A stretch of DNA of 59,547 bases from Fulvimarina sp. Lineage in GTDB: Bacteria > Pseudomonadota > Alphaproteobacteria > Rhizobiales > Rhizobiaceae. The position numbers and the translations under genes were made by a program. Under the pieces are notes generated by a model. It was not told the origin of the DNA. It ran no database searches and worked only from the letters and a program-made list of their open reading frames with translations. Of this stretch, positions 9,674 to 19,960 are shown piece after piece; the stretch's first letter is position 1; each line of letters starts with the position of its first letter. Where the stretch lies: NCBI GenBank assembly GCA_002700095.1, contig PACL01000083.1:1-59547 (forward strand), given 5' to 3'.

Positions 9674-10843
9674 ATGAAGGCCATCACCTGGCACGGCAAG
9701 CATGACATGCGCTGCGAAAGCGTTCCCGATCCCAAGATCGAGGACGGCCGCGACGTCATCATCAAGATGACGGCCTGCGCCATCTGCGGCTCGGACCTGC
9801 ATTTCTACGACGGCTTCATGCCCGGCATGGAATCCGGCGACATCGTCGGCCATGAATTCATGGGCGAGGTCATGGAAGTCGGCCGCGACACCAAGAAGCT
9901 GAAGGTCGGCGACCGGATCGTCGTGCCCTTCACCATCGTCTGCGGCGAATGCGACCAGTGCAAGCGCGGCAACTTCTCCGTCTGCGAACGCTCCAACCGC
10001 AATGCCGACGTTGCCGCCAAGATGTTCGGCCACACGACCGCCGGCCTCTACGGCTACTCGCATCTGACGGGCGGCTATTCCGGCGGCCAGGCGGAGTTCG
10101 TCCGCGTGCCCTATGCCGATGTCGGCCCGGTCAAGGTTCCCGACGGCATGACCGACGAGGAGGTGCTGTTCCTCGGCGACATCCTGCCGACCGGCTGGCA
10201 GGGTGCCAAGAACTGCGACATCAAGCCCACGGACACCGTGGCGATCTGGGGCGCCGGCCCGGTCGGCCTGTTCGCCCTGCAGAGCGCCATCATCCAGGGG
10301 GCGAAGCAGGTCGTCGTCATCGACGAGGTGCCGGAGCGCCTGGCGATCGCCCGAAGGATGGGCGCCATCACCATCGACTTCCAGAACGAGAGCACCGTCG
10401 AGCGGCTGAACGAGCTGACCGACAACAAGGGCCCGGACGCCTGCATCGACTGCGTCGGCATGGAGGCCCATTCCGGCTACGGCGTCGAGCATCTCTACGA
10501 CCGCGCCAAGCAGGCGGTGATGGCCGAGACCGACCGGCCGCATGTCCTGCGCGAGATGATCTATGTCTGCCGGCCGGGCGGCACGATCTCGGTGCCCGGC
10601 GTCTATGGCGGCCTCGTCGACAAGATCCCCTTCGGCGCGGCGATGAACAAGTCGCTGAGCTTCAAGATGGGCCAGACCCACGTCAACAAATGGGCCGACG
10701 ACCTCCTGGTGCGCATTCAGGAAGGCCAGTTCGACACCACCTCCTTCATCTCCCACCGGGGCACGCTGGAGGATGGGCCGGAACTCTACAAGACGTTCCG
10801 CGACAAGAAGGACGGCTGCACCAAGGTCGTCCTGAAGCCGTAA
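9674..10843 (+). CDS. Zinc-dependent alcohol dehydrogenase (formaldehyde dehydrogenase-like)
   Basis: This 389-residue medium-chain dehydrogenase is of the glutathione-independent formaldehyde / threonine dehydrogenase-like class. The catalytic zinc ligands are in CAICGSDLH and DIVGHEFMG, and the structural zinc is bound by the Cys set in CGECDQCKRGNFSVC. The NAD-binding glycine loop is WGAGPVGLFA. An insertion-rich C-terminal half (HSGYGVEHLYDRAKQAV) is characteristic of this subgroup. The ATG at 9674 was chosen because it opens the conserved MKAITWHGKHDMR start behind GGAGCACCCGCG. Substrate is unknown; it stands alone with its own intergenic spacers and may be involved in general aldehyde or alcohol oxidation. 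Confidence 0.9.
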   Translation: MKAITWHGKHDMRCESVPDPKIEDGRDVIIKMTACAICGSDLHFYDGFMPGMESGDIVGHEFMGEVMEVGRDTKKLKVGDRIVVPFTIVCGECDQCKRGNFSVCERSNRNADVAAKMFGHTTAGLYGYSHLTGGYSGGQAEFVRVPYADVGPVKVPDGMTDEEVLFLGDILPTGWQGAKNCDIKPTDTVAIWGAGPVGLFALQSAIIQGAKQVVVIDEVPERLAIARRMGAITIDFQNESTVERLNELTDNKGPDACIDCVGMEAHSGYGVEHLYDRAKQAVMAETDRPHVLREMIYVCRPGGTISVPGVYGGLVDKIPFGAAMNKSLSFKMGQTHVNKWADDLLVRIQEGQFDTTSFISHRGTLEDGPELYKTFRDKKDGCTKVVLKP

Positions 10844-11068
10844 GCTGAGCGGCTTTCCAGACTGAAGACGTTCGATGGCCGCGACCGATGCCGCGGCCAT
10901 CTTGCGTCCGACGTGACATTGACGCCGCCACAACTGCCCCGTCATCCTCGTGCCAACCGTTTACGCCATGGTCGGTTGGATGCGGGTGAGCCCGCAGACG
11001 AACCCCGAGGGCCGCGGCTGCAGCGCAAGGGCACCACTGACCCGACGCCGAGAGGGAGCACGAGACCG

Positions 11069-11755
11069 ATGTTCGACATCGATGCCGGCCACGGCAAGGA
11101 AAGCCATGACGACGCCAGCCATCCGCGCCTCTTCTACTTTTGCGGCGTCGTCGGCATTCTCGGCTGCATTGCCGCCGTCGTTGCCAACATCGTCGCGGTC
11201 ATCGTCCAGCCGAGCGAGGGCATGATCGCCGACACGATCAGCGCGAACGCCGCGGGCAACTATGCCGTCATCATGGACATCGGGCTATACGCCTTCGCTG
11301 CCGGCATCCTCGCCGCCTCGGCTGGCCTGCGACGCCTGCATTGGGGCCACTGGACCTGGACCGCCGGCTCCTGGCTGCTGACCCTCATGGCGGTGCTCAT
11401 CGTCGTGATCGGCGCCTATGGCGAATATGGCGACGGCGAGCCCGGAGGCGTCGTCATTCATCTGCCGGTGGTCGCCTTCATGGCACTGGTCTTCACCGCA
11501 TCGGCAGTGCTGACGGCTGCCGGCTTCTATAACCATCGCCGCCGCTGGTTCTGGTTCAACATCGCCTGCGCCGTCCTCTGGGTAGCGGGCGCGGCGGCCT
11601 TCTGGTTCTCGCCGACCTCGATCGACGGGTTGATCGAGCGCGGCGTCGCCATGGTCATGGTCGCCTGGCTGCTCGCGGTGTCGAAGCTCCTGATCGATCG
11701 CTCGAAGGGCAAGGCGACGCGGTTGCCGGTTTTGGGGGAGGCGAAGGAAGCGTGA
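11069..11755 (+). CDS. DUF998-like multi-pass membrane protein
   Basis: This 228-residue protein has six probable membrane segments, starting with LFYFCGVVGILGCIAAVVANIVAVIV and ending with GVAMVMVAWLLAVSKLLI. It has the size and general layout of the DUF998 family, but I did not find a diagnostic motif. The ATG at 11069 has GAGAGGGAGC upstream. It is a lone gene between the alcohol dehydrogenase and the convergent Mpo1-like gene, with no clear functional partner. Confidence 0.7.
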   Translation: MFDIDAGHGKESHDDASHPRLFYFCGVVGILGCIAAVVANIVAVIVQPSEGMIADTISANAAGNYAVIMDIGLYAFAAGILAASAGLRRLHWGHWTWTAGSWLLTLMAVLIVVIGAYGEYGDGEPGGVVIHLPVVAFMALVFTASAVLTAAGFYNHRRRWFWFNIACAVLWVAGAAAFWFSPTSIDGLIERGVAMVMVAWLLAVSKLLIDRSKGKATRLPVLGEAKEA

Positions 11756-11784
11756 CGACCTGTGCCGGGATTTGAGGCGGCGGA

Positions 11785-12132
11785 TCACCGCGCCCGGTGC
11801 CCTGCCGTGACGCCCGCAGCTTCCAGATGCGGGCCGAGACGGCCGCTGATCCACAGGAAGAACATCCGGAAATCCGATCCGAGGGACCACAAGGGATCAG
11901 TGAAGGTCGCCGGGCGGTTCCTCTCGATCGCCATGTTGCCGATCCAGGCGATGAGGTAGCCGCAGACGATCGCCGCGAGAATCAGCCAGGCATCCGGCGT
12001 GACGATCGCGGCGAGAAGAACGAGCAGCGCCAGCATCGTCCCGATGTCATGCAGCGCCCTGGTCCTCGGCGAGGAATGCTCGCGGAGGTAATGATGCCAG
12101 AAAGTCGGATAGGTCGAGATCTTCTCCGCCAT
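11785..12132 (-). CDS. Mpo1-like (DUF962) membrane protein
   Basis: This 115-residue protein begins MAEKISTYPTFWHHYLREHSSPRTRALH, a typical DUF962/Mpo1-like opening with conserved His residues, and continues with two hydrophobic stretches (MLALLVLLAAIVTPDAWLIL and IVCGYLIAWIGNMAIE). The yeast relative is an Fe-dependent 2-hydroxy fatty acid dioxygenase; bacterial function is not established. The ATG at 12132 has GGGAGGAGACG directly upstream. It is convergent with the preceding membrane gene and divergent from glyQ. Confidence 0.8.
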   Translation of the reverse strand: MAEKISTYPTFWHHYLREHSSPRTRALHDIGTMLALLVLLAAIVTPDAWLILAAIVCGYLIAWIGNMAIERNRPATFTDPLWSLGSDFRMFFLWISGRLGPHLEAAGVTAGHRAR

Positions 12133-12335
12133 CGTCTCCTCCCGTTCCCGCTTCCGGTCCCGTTGCTCGGCCCACCACGGCGGGTGCAGCCTCTCGGCGA
12201 GGGTGGTCCGATCGCGCCGCTCGGCAAGCACCGGGGGTCGAACCTTGACCGCTCGCGCACCGGCGTGGCAACTCGCACGCAATTGTTCTCCCCCTGCCGC
12301 GTCTCGTAGCGCGGGCTCATGCCGGACCGCCCATC

Positions 12336-13277
12336 ATGTCAGACCTCGCCCCCCACATGGACCCGCGCCGCTCCTTCCAGGCGCTGATCCTGACGTTGCA
12401 TCGCTACTGGGCCGATTACGGCTGCGTCGTGCTGCAGCCCTACGACATGGAGGGCGGCGCCGGCACCTTCCATCCGGCGACGACGCTGCGGGCGCTCGGG
12501 CCGCGGCCATGGAACGCCGCCTATGTCCAGCCGTCGCGGCGGCCGAAGGACGGGCGCTATGGCGAAAACCCCAACCGGCTGCAGCACTACTACCAGTATC
12601 AGGTGATCCTGAAGCCGAACCCGTCGAACCTGCAGGAGCTCTATCTCGGCTCCCTGAAGGTAATCGGTATCGATACGGCCCTTCACGACATCCGCTTCGT
12701 CGAGGACGACTGGGAAAGCCCGACGCTGGGCGCCTGGGGCCTCGGCTGGGAATGCTGGTGCGACGGCATGGAGGTCTCGCAGTTCACTTACTTTCAGCAG
12801 GTCTGCGGCATCGAATGCGCCCCCGTCGCCGGTGAATTGACCTACGGGCTCGAGCGGCTGGCGATGTATGTCCAGAACGTCGACAACGTCTACGACCTCA
12901 ACTTCAACGGCCGCGAGGGGGCCGAGAAGGTCACCTATGGAGACGTCTTCCTGCAGGCCGAGCAGGAATATTCCCGCTACAATTTCGAGATCGCCGACGT
13001 AAAGATCCTGCACCAGCACTTCATCGACGCGGAAAACGAGTGCAAGGCGGTGCTGGCGGCCGGCGCCCCGGGTGAGGCCGGCGGCCTGCACAAATGCGTC
13101 CTGCCGGCCTACGACCAGTGCATCAAGGCGTCCCACGTCTTCAACCTGCTCGACGCCCGCGGCGTGATCTCGGTGACCGAGCGCCAGAGCTACATCCTGC
13201 GCGTCCGCAACCTCGCGAAAGCCTGCGGCGAGGCGTTCCTCCTGACGGATGCCGGCGGGGCGAACTGGCGGGGCTGA
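12336..13277 (+). CDS. glyQ: Glycyl-tRNA synthetase alpha subunit
   Basis: This is the catalytic alpha chain of the alpha2-beta2 class II glycyl-tRNA synthetase, 313 residues. Family blocks are intact: [71 protein letters not shown] and [11 protein letters not shown]. The ATG at 12336 is used, with an alternative ATG at 12357 (MDPRRSFQ). The essential partner glyS is normally next to it but is not found in the window: the next gene is a convergent Crp/Fnr regulator 35 nt downstream. The enzyme therefore depends on a glyS elsewhere on the chromosome. Confidence 0.97.
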   Translation: MSDLAPHMDPRRSFQALILTLHRYWADYGCVVLQPYDMEGGAGTFHPATTLRALGPRPWNAAYVQPSRRPKDGRYGENPNRLQHYYQYQVILKPNPSNLQELYLGSLKVIGIDTALHDIRFVEDDWESPTLGAWGLGWECWCDGMEVSQFTYFQQVCGIECAPVAGELTYGLERLAMYVQNVDNVYDLNFNGREGAEKVTYGDVFLQAEQEYSRYNFEIADVKILHQHFIDAENECKAVLAAGAPGEAGGLHKCVLPAYDQCIKASHVFNLLDARGVISVTERQSYILRVRNLAKACGEAFLLTDAGGANWRG

Positions 13278-13278
13278 G

Positions 13279-13306
13279 GCCCGGCTTTCCGGATCTCCTG
13301 CCGGGC
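13279..13306. terminator. Hairpin between convergent glyQ and Crp/Fnr gene
   Basis: GCCCGGC (13279-13285) and GCCGGGC (13300-13306) form a 7-bp GC-rich stem with a 14-nt loop in the short convergent spacer. It has no U-run, so its terminator role is an inference. Confidence 0.4.
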
Positions 13307-13312
13307 GCCGGA

Positions 13313-14014
13313 TCAGTCGAGATCGGCCATCAGCCTGAGGCTCTTCTCGTCGAGGACGATGAGCCAGCCCTCCTTCAGGTCGACGATCTCCTGGCGCTGC
13401 CAGCCCTTCAGGCAGCGATTGACGTTCTCGCGGGCGCTGCCGATCATGTTGCCGAGTTCCGTCTGGGAGAGCGACAGGCGCACCGGCCGCTTGGTGGCCG
13501 CTTCCGGGCCTTCGAGAATGCGCAGCAGCGCCCTGGCGAGCCGCGTCGAGATGTCGAGGAAGGCCAATTCCTGCATCCGCTCGTCGGAGCGGCGCAGCCG
13601 GCCGCAGAGCAGCTCCAGGAGCCGCAGCGCCCCCTCCGGATGACGCGACAGGACCGCCAGCACGTCCCGCCGCTCCAGCATCAAAAGCTCGACATTGGTC
13701 AGCGCCCGCGCATCGGCCGAGCGCGGACCGTTGTCGAACAGGGCCACCTCGCCGAAAACCTCGCCCTGGTGGCAGTCCTTCAGCACGACCTCGCGGGCGG
13801 TCGAGGTGACGATGCCGACGCGCACGGAGCCCTTCACCACGGCCATCATGGTCTGGCCGGGATCGCCGGCGGCGAAGATCAGGTCTCCGGCGGAAAAGCT
13901 CTTCGGATAGGCGTGGGTGGCGAGTTCCTCCCGCGTCTCGGCGCTGAGGGCCTCGAACACCATGCAGCCGGCCAGCGCTGCGGCCTTGTCCGTCGGTTTG
14001 GAGGCGGCAGCCAT
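13313..14014 (-). CDS. Crp/Fnr-family transcriptional regulator
   Basis: This 233-residue protein has an N-terminal cyclic-nucleotide-binding fold (about residues 20-135; GDLIFAAGDPGQTMMAVVKGSVRV, HQGEVFGEVALFDNGPRSADARA) and a C-terminal winged helix (about 150-225; LSLSQTELGNMIGSARENVNRCL). The ARSADA-type segment resembles the cNMP pocket (PRSADARA), so a cAMP-like ligand is possible. There is no Cys cluster of the FNR type. It is convergent with glyQ and divergent from the His-Gly peptide gene; targets are unknown. Confidence 0.88.
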   Translation of the reverse strand: MAAASKPTDKAAALAGCMVFEALSAETREELATHAYPKSFSAGDLIFAAGDPGQTMMAVVKGSVRVGIVTSTAREVVLKDCHQGEVFGEVALFDNGPRSADARALTNVELLMLERRDVLAVLSRHPEGALRLLELLCGRLRRSDERMQELAFLDISTRLARALLRILEGPEAATKRPVRLSLSQTELGNMIGSARENVNRCLKGWQRQEIVDLKEGWLIVLDEKSLRLMADLD

Positions 14015-14347
14015 GACAGGCCCTCGTTGAGAGGTTGCGTTCGGCCCGCGATCATAAGGCCGGCAGGCTGCTGAGTCACGACGCTTGCTACCCGGCGCCT
14101 GATACCCGGCGCCGGGAATGGCGAGAGAGCACGTTCCAGACAGGCGATGGCCGGCCTCACGGCTCTCGAGGCCGCGGAAATCGCCCAGGCGTTTCCCTTG
14201 TGACCCTCGTCACTGCGGCCCGGAGAGGGGGCGGCTAGGTTCAGTCCATCGGCGGACGAGATGCACCGCCGCACCATGAACCCCAAGGGCCACGAGGCCC
14301 TTCAGTCCCTACGGGCGAGCCCGCCCATCTCGAGAAGGAACGCCATC
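14015..14347. other. Divergent intergenic region with a short direct repeat
   Basis: About 333 bases lie between the Crp/Fnr gene and the His-Gly peptide gene. ACCCGGCGCC occurs twice 14 bp apart (14091-14100, 14105-14114). No gene is evident; the promoters of both flanking genes presumably lie here. Confidence 0.5.
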
Positions 14348-14599
14348 ATGATCCGCAAGACCTTCATCGCTCTCGCCGCCGTCGTCGTCTCCGCCACCGC
14401 CTCAATGAGCGGCGCCGAGGCCCACGGCTTCCGCTTCGGCCACGGCCACGGCCACGGCCATGGACACGGCTTCCACAAGCGCGTCATCATCAGCAACGGC
14501 TTCGGTCACTGCAAGATCGTGAAGCGGAAGGTCGTCGTCGGTCACAACCACTTCGGCAAGCCGATCTTCAAGATCAAGCGCGTCAAGGTGTGCTTCTGA
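14348..14599 (+). CDS. Secreted His-Gly-repeat small protein
   Basis: An 83-residue product with a clear signal peptide (MIRKTFIALAAVVVSATASM, likely cut after GAEA), then FRFGHGHGHGHGHGF, giving six or so His-Gly units, and a basic C-terminus with two Cys (HCKIVKRK, KVCF). The ATG at 14348 has GAGAAGGAAC upstream at good spacing; earlier in-frame starts would bury the signal peptide. The His-Gly run suggests binding of Ni, Zn or Cu in the periplasm, but this is inference from composition only. It stands alone. Confidence 0.75.
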   Translation: MIRKTFIALAAVVVSATASMSGAEAHGFRFGHGHGHGHGHGFHKRVIISNGFGHCKIVKRKVVVGHNHFGKPIFKIKRVKVCF

Positions 14600-14920
14600 G
14601 CCGGATCCCGCAACGCGCCACGATCGCGGTCCCCGGGTGCCATCGCGGCGCCCGGGGATTTTTGCGTGGTGCATCCCGAACGGGGACGGGTTCGTAACTG
14701 ACGTTGAGTTTTCGGCGCCGGCGGCGACTTCGGGTCGTGCCGCGGCGGCCACGCTCGGGCCATGATCTTGGGTGCCGGGAGGGTTTTCCACCAAGATCTT
14801 GCGGTGGCGCGCTGGTCCCAGATGACGCCGGACGCTGGATGGGCCACGGTTCGCCGGCCGAGAATACGACTTTCGTCGTGGAAGAAACTGCCGTTGTGGT
14901 GCAATCAGGGGGGCATTTCC

Positions 14921-15124
14921 ATGATCCGAAAGATGGTTCTTCCCGGCGTCACGATTGTCGTGGTTTCCCCCCCAGCGGATGCGCGGCCGTCCCTTGACGA
15001 CGGCGGTGCCCCAGACCCGTTGGAGCCGCGGCGCGATCGCACGCTCGCGGTGATGGAGGTCCCTGATCTGGAGATCTTCTGCCCGATTCCTTATCCCAGC
15101 AGAAGGACACGCGCCGATCGCTGA
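14921..15124 (+). CDS. Possible small secreted protein or remnant
   Basis: A 67-residue frame starts MIRKMVLPGVTIVVVS, strongly reminiscent of the signal peptide of the gene at 14348 (MIRK, hydrophobic run, VVVS). A G-rich tract (AGGGGGGC) lies upstream. The remainder (DARPSLDDGGAPDPLEPRR and onward) is not recognisable and may be out of frame. It may be a decayed paralogous secreted peptide gene. Confidence 0.3.
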   Translation: MIRKMVLPGVTIVVVSPPADARPSLDDGGAPDPLEPRRDRTLAVMEVPDLEIFCPIPYPSRRTRADR

Positions 15125-15251
15125 GGCTTCGGCAGCGGGTGCTTGGCCGCGGGCGGCAGGAGCCGGCCTTCGCTCCGCTGCTGTCGCGGCCTGCCGACAT
15201 CGACGGAGGCGGCCGGTGCGCGAAACGTCGCCCATACATGGGGAGGTCGCC

Positions 15252-15335
15252 ATGCAGCAGAACGACTTTCAGGACATCGTTGTCCGGGCATTCCGTTCGG
15301 GAGGGCTTGCCGAGAATGGGCAAATGGGGCAGTAG
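15252..15335 (+). CDS. Possible 27-residue small protein
   Basis: ATG 15252 follows GGGGAGGTCGCC, a good ribosome-binding sequence. The 27-residue product begins MQQNDFQDIVVRAFRSGG and stops at TAG 15335. No family is recognised. It may be a real small protein or chance. Confidence 0.25.
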   Translation: MQQNDFQDIVVRAFRSGGLAENGQMGQ

Positions 15336-15614
15336 GGCTGTCCTAACGAACACGCGACGTCTCGTGCGGTGGAGAGCGGCACGCCAGCCGCCGCCACGGC
15401 GCCGGATCGGGCGCGTGTCGAGCGGTGACTGCATCGAGGCCGATAAGTTGCTATTGCAGCTCGGAGGCATTCCATCGCCGGGTGATGATCCGGGCGGTGC
15501 GGGCGCATGCGTCGATGAACCGACACGATCCGCGTTGCGGCCTTTGTCCGATCGGGGCAATGATGCGGCGCGGCACAGAAGAATGGCCGTTGAAGCGGCG
15601 AAGGTGGGGTGTGA

Positions 15615-17069
<1,455 letters not shown>

Positions 17070-17177
17070 TCGGTCCGGCGACGAGGGCCCCGCAAGGCCG
17101 GGCTTCGTCGCCAGCCGGTTAGTCAGGGGCTTGCGGGCCTTCAGCCGGCGCGCCGGCTCGAGGCCGCCGCCACTGGA

Positions 17178-17222
17178 GCATGATCCCGAAAAGTGGGAAC
17201 CGGTTTTCGGGAAAGATCATGC
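17178..17222. repeat. Rhizobiales-type palindromic intergenic repeat, copy 1
   Basis: GCATGATC (17178-17185) pairs with GATCATGC (17215-17222), and CCGAAAA pairs with TTTTCGG, around an AAAAGTGGGAACC centre. I recognise this element as a repeat abundant between genes in Hyphomicrobiales. A divergent second copy lies at 47282-47318. It is in the convergent spacer after gltD. Confidence 0.75.
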
Positions 17223-17236
17223 GCAAACGGGACGAT

Positions 17237-17275
17237 AGAGCGAGATAATGAGCGGAGCTCATCTCATCCCGCTCT
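17237..17275. terminator. Inverted repeat between convergent gltD and DUF459 gene
   Basis: AGAGCG/CGCTCT outer arms (17237-17242, 17270-17275) and ATGAGC/GCTCAT inner arms (17248-17253, 17257-17262) form an interrupted hairpin that touches the stop codon of the minus-strand gene. A transcription terminator or mRNA 3' protector is plausible; there is no U-run. Confidence 0.4.
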
Positions 17276-18671
17276 AACGCGGGGCCTCTGCCTGCTGGCC
17301 GCTCTGCGCCCAGTCGTCGATGATCGCGTCGAGGATCGACGGCATTTCCTCAGGCGGCTTGATGCCCTGCTCCTGGCGGACCTTGTCGAGGTCGATCGAG
17401 CCGCGATAGACGACGGGCTTGTCGTCGGCGGCAACGGCCGCCGCCTTGTCGTTCCAGGCGAAGTCGTCCGCCCTCCCGTCGATGTTGCCGGTGCCCCGGC
17501 CGATGAGGACGAGCTTGTCGCGCGGGGAGGTCTCCAGCGTCAGCCCCACCATCGTCGATCCGCCGCCGAGCAGCGCGTCGCCGCCGTCGAGCGAGGGATC
17601 GCTGAGGGACACCGGCGGCGCCCGAACCGCCGTTGCCGCATTGGCGATGGGCGGCAGCTCGATGCCGGCGGGCACCCCCGAGAGAAGCGGCGCATTCGTC
17701 GAGATGAAGCGGTCGATGGCCTTCTTGGCGAAGAAGGCGAGCTTGTCGTCGCCGGCATCGGTCATGGTGATGCCGTCCGAGTTCCTCAGCTGCACCGTCT
17801 GGCCGTCGACCCCCGGGCCGCTGTAGACGAAGCCGTCATTCTCGTCGACGAAGCCCTCCCACACGTCGACATACTCGCCGGAGACCTTCTGCGCGGCCTG
17901 GCGGTAGATGTCGTTGAGATAGACCATGTCCTCGCTCATCCGGTCGAACTTGAACGGCGGCGCCCCGACCCAGACGAGCGGGATCTGGCGCTTCTGGACG
18001 ATCTCGGCGATCTCGCCGACCCGGCGGGCATATTCGGCGTCCCACTCGGGCGAGCGCAGCGACAGGGTGCCCGACGTGCCAGAGAGCGGCTGGCGGTCGT
18101 TGGAGCCCACCATCATCACCACGACGGCGGGTTTGTTGGCCTCGATCAGCGGCCCGAGCTGTTTGCTCCAGTCGTAGTGGTCCTGCCGCACGAGGCCGGA
18201 GGAACCGCTGGCGGCGGCGGTGACGGCGACCATCGAATTGTCGGAATAGGCGTCCTTCAGGCCCTTGGCGAGCGAGGCGGCGAGAAAGTCGCCGACGACG
18301 AGGATGGTCTCGGCGTCCTCGGCCTTGGTCGTCTCTGGCGGCGGTGGCGGCGCCGCTGCGGCGACTGCACGCTTGGGGCCGGCATCGCGCGAGCGCGGTT
18401 TGCGCTGGCTTCGCCGGGGCGCGGGCTCCGACGGCTCCGGATTGGTGATCCGGTAGCGGGGCGTAACGCCGCGCGGCGGGCGCCGGCTGGCGCCGTTACC
18501 CCCGAAGAGCATGTCGAGGATCGTGCGCGGCCGCTCCTGCGCGGCCGCCGGAGGCGCCGGAACGACGACGACGGCCAGGACGACGGCAAGCGACACCGCG
18601 AGCAAGGCGCCGATCGCTCCGGCCCACCGCTGGTGTCGCTTCTTCCGCATCCCGTTCGTCATTCGTCGCAT
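17274..18671 (-). CDS. DUF459 SGNH/GDSL-hydrolase-like periplasmic protein
   Basis: This 465-residue protein has a membrane anchor or signal sequence (residues 16-38; AGAIGALLAVSLAVVLAVVVV), a Pro/Arg/Ala-rich linker, and a DUF459 SGNH-like domain from about residue 115 (TILVVGDFLAASLAKGL; VVVMMVGSNDRQPL; SDGITMTDAGDDKLAFF). The block I nucleophile position reads GDFLA in place of the usual GDS, so esterase activity is not assured. The ATG at 18671 is preferred to the TTG at 18725 because AGG lies just upstream. In Rhizobiales such genes sit next to MltB-like transglycosylases, as here, suggesting work on the cell wall or surface polymers. Confidence 0.8.
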   Translation of the reverse strand: MRRMTNGMRKKRHQRWAGAIGALLAVSLAVVLAVVVVPAPPAAAQERPRTILDMLFGGNGASRRPPRGVTPRYRITNPEPSEPAPRRSQRKPRSRDAGPKRAVAAAAPPPPPETTKAEDAETILVVGDFLAASLAKGLKDAYSDNSMVAVTAAASGSSGLVRQDHYDWSKQLGPLIEANKPAVVVMMVGSNDRQPLSGTSGTLSLRSPEWDAEYARRVGEIAEIVQKRQIPLVWVGAPPFKFDRMSEDMVYLNDIYRQAAQKVSGEYVDVWEGFVDENDGFVYSGPGVDGQTVQLRNSDGITMTDAGDDKLAFFAKKAIDRFISTNAPLLSGVPAGIELPPIANAATAVRAPPVSLSDPSLDGGDALLGGGSTMVGLTLETSPRDKLVLIGRGTGNIDGRADDFAWNDKAAAVAADDKPVVYRGSIDLDKVRQEQGIKPPEEMPSILDAIIDDWAQSGQQAEAPR

Positions 18672-18727
18672 GACCTGCCGTTTTCCGTTGTCCGACGTGG
18701 CCCCTGCCGGTGCCGCATCCGACAAGT

Positions 18728-19960
18728 CTAGCGCTTGCGGAGGAATTCCAGTAGCGCTTTCGAGGCATTCCCGTCCTGAGGCATGCCGGCCTGTTGCTGC
18801 AACGCCATGATCGCCGCTTTCGATCCCGAGCCGATCTTGCCGTCGATCTTGCCGTCATAGAGCCCGAACCGGGACAGGTGCTTCTGCAGTTCGTAGCGCT
18901 CGTCGCTCGACAGCGGCTTGTAGCCCCGCGGCCAGTCGACGACGAGGCCGGAATAGCCGCTGATCTGGTCGGCAAGGAGGCCGACGGCGAGGGCGTATTT
19001 GTCGGCATTGTTGTAGTTCTTGAGGACGAAGAAGTTCTTGGTCATCAGGAAGGCGGGGCCGTTGTCGCCGGCAAGGCGCATCAGGTTCGCCCGCTCCCCG
19101 CCGTCCGGGAACGGCCTGCCGTTGGCGCGGCGAAAGCCGAGGCTCGCCCACTGGCTGATCGAACGGTTGTCACGCTCCAGCTTGCCGCGATACTGCGGCG
19201 GCACGACGACCTCGTAGCCCCAGGTGCGGCCGGTCTGCCAGCCGTTGCGGCGCAACAGGTTGGCCGCCGTCGCCAGCGCGTCCGGAACGGATTCCCAGAT
19301 GTTGGCGTGGCCGTCGCCGTCCATGTCGGCCTTGTAGGCGAGGTAGCTCGTCGGGATGAACTGGGTGTGGCCCATGGCGCCGGCCCAGGAGCTGATCAGC
19401 TCGCTCACCTTGATGTCGCCGGACTGCACCACCTTCAGGGCCGCGATCAGCTGCTGGCGGGCGAATTTCGCCCGCGACTTGTCGAGATAGGCGAGGGTGG
19501 CCAACGAGCGCGGCAGGGAGCGCATGACGTCCTGGCGCTGCAGGATCTGGCCGTAATTGGTCTCCATCGACCAGATCGCGAGCAGGATGTCGCGATCGAC
19601 GCCGAAGCGGCTCTCGATGCGGTCGAGCCAGCTGGACAGCTGCGCCCGGGCCGCCTGGCCCTTGGCGACCTGCTCGTCATTGACGCGGTTGTCGATGTAG
19701 TCCCACACCTTGTCGCGGAATTCCGGCTGGTAGCGGGCCTTCTGGATCACCTCCATGTCGGGTTCGGTGATCCCGGCAAAGGCGGCGCGATAGACCTCGC
19801 GCGACACCCCCGCCTTGGCGGCCACGCTCTCGAAACCCTGGATCCAGCGCACGAAGCCGGCGTCTGCGCTGGCCGGGGCCGCCGTCGCGGCAAACAGGAT
19901 CAAGGCCAGGAAGCCGGCGGTCAGTCGGGCAAAAATCATGGTCGTCCTTGGCGAATGCAT
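18728..19960 (-). CDS. mltB: Lytic murein transglycosylase (MltB-like) with peptidoglycan-binding domain
   Basis: This 410-residue exported enzyme cleaves the MurNAc-GlcNAc bond of peptidoglycan with formation of 1,6-anhydro ends. It has a signal peptide (LTAGFLALILFAATAAPASADA), an SLT_2 domain with the catalytic Glu in IWSMETNYGQ, the GAMGHTQFIPTSYLAY and DGDGHANIWES segments, and a C-terminal PG_binding_1 domain (SRFGLYDGKIDGKIGSGSKA). The ATG at 19960 has AGAGGGAC upstream. It lies 57 nt before the DUF459 gene on the same strand, likely one operon. Confidence 0.92.
   Translation of the reverse strand: MHSPRTTMIFARLTAGFLALILFAATAAPASADAGFVRWIQGFESVAAKAGVSREVYRAAFAGITEPDMEVIQKARYQPEFRDKVWDYIDNRVNDEQVAKGQAARAQLSSWLDRIESRFGVDRDILLAIWSMETNYGQILQRQDVMRSLPRSLATLAYLDKSRAKFARQQLIAALKVVQSGDIKVSELISSWAGAMGHTQFIPTSYLAYKADMDGDGHANIWESVPDALATAANLLRRNGWQTGRTWGYEVVVPPQYRGKLERDNRSISQWASLGFRRANGRPFPDGGERANLMRLAGDNGPAFLMTKNFFVLKNYNNADKYALAVGLLADQISGYSGLVVDWPRGYKPLSSDERYELQKHLSRFGLYDGKIDGKIGSGSKAAIMALQQQAGMPQDGNASKALLEFLRKR

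Larger units (their letters stand above)
14600..15614. other. Gene-poor kilobase before gltD
   Basis: About 1 kb has no recognisable gene. Codon bias is weak in every frame. Two short frames with ribosome-binding-like sequences (14921 and 15252) are listed separately. gltB, the usual upstream partner of gltD, is not found here. The composition is less GC-biased at third positions than neighbouring genes, consistent with decayed coding sequence or non-coding DNA. Confidence 0.6.

Noticed and set aside
14440..14470. GGCCACGGCCACGG-type simple repeat
   Set aside because: It encodes the His-Gly run of a secreted peptide and is fully explained by the gene.
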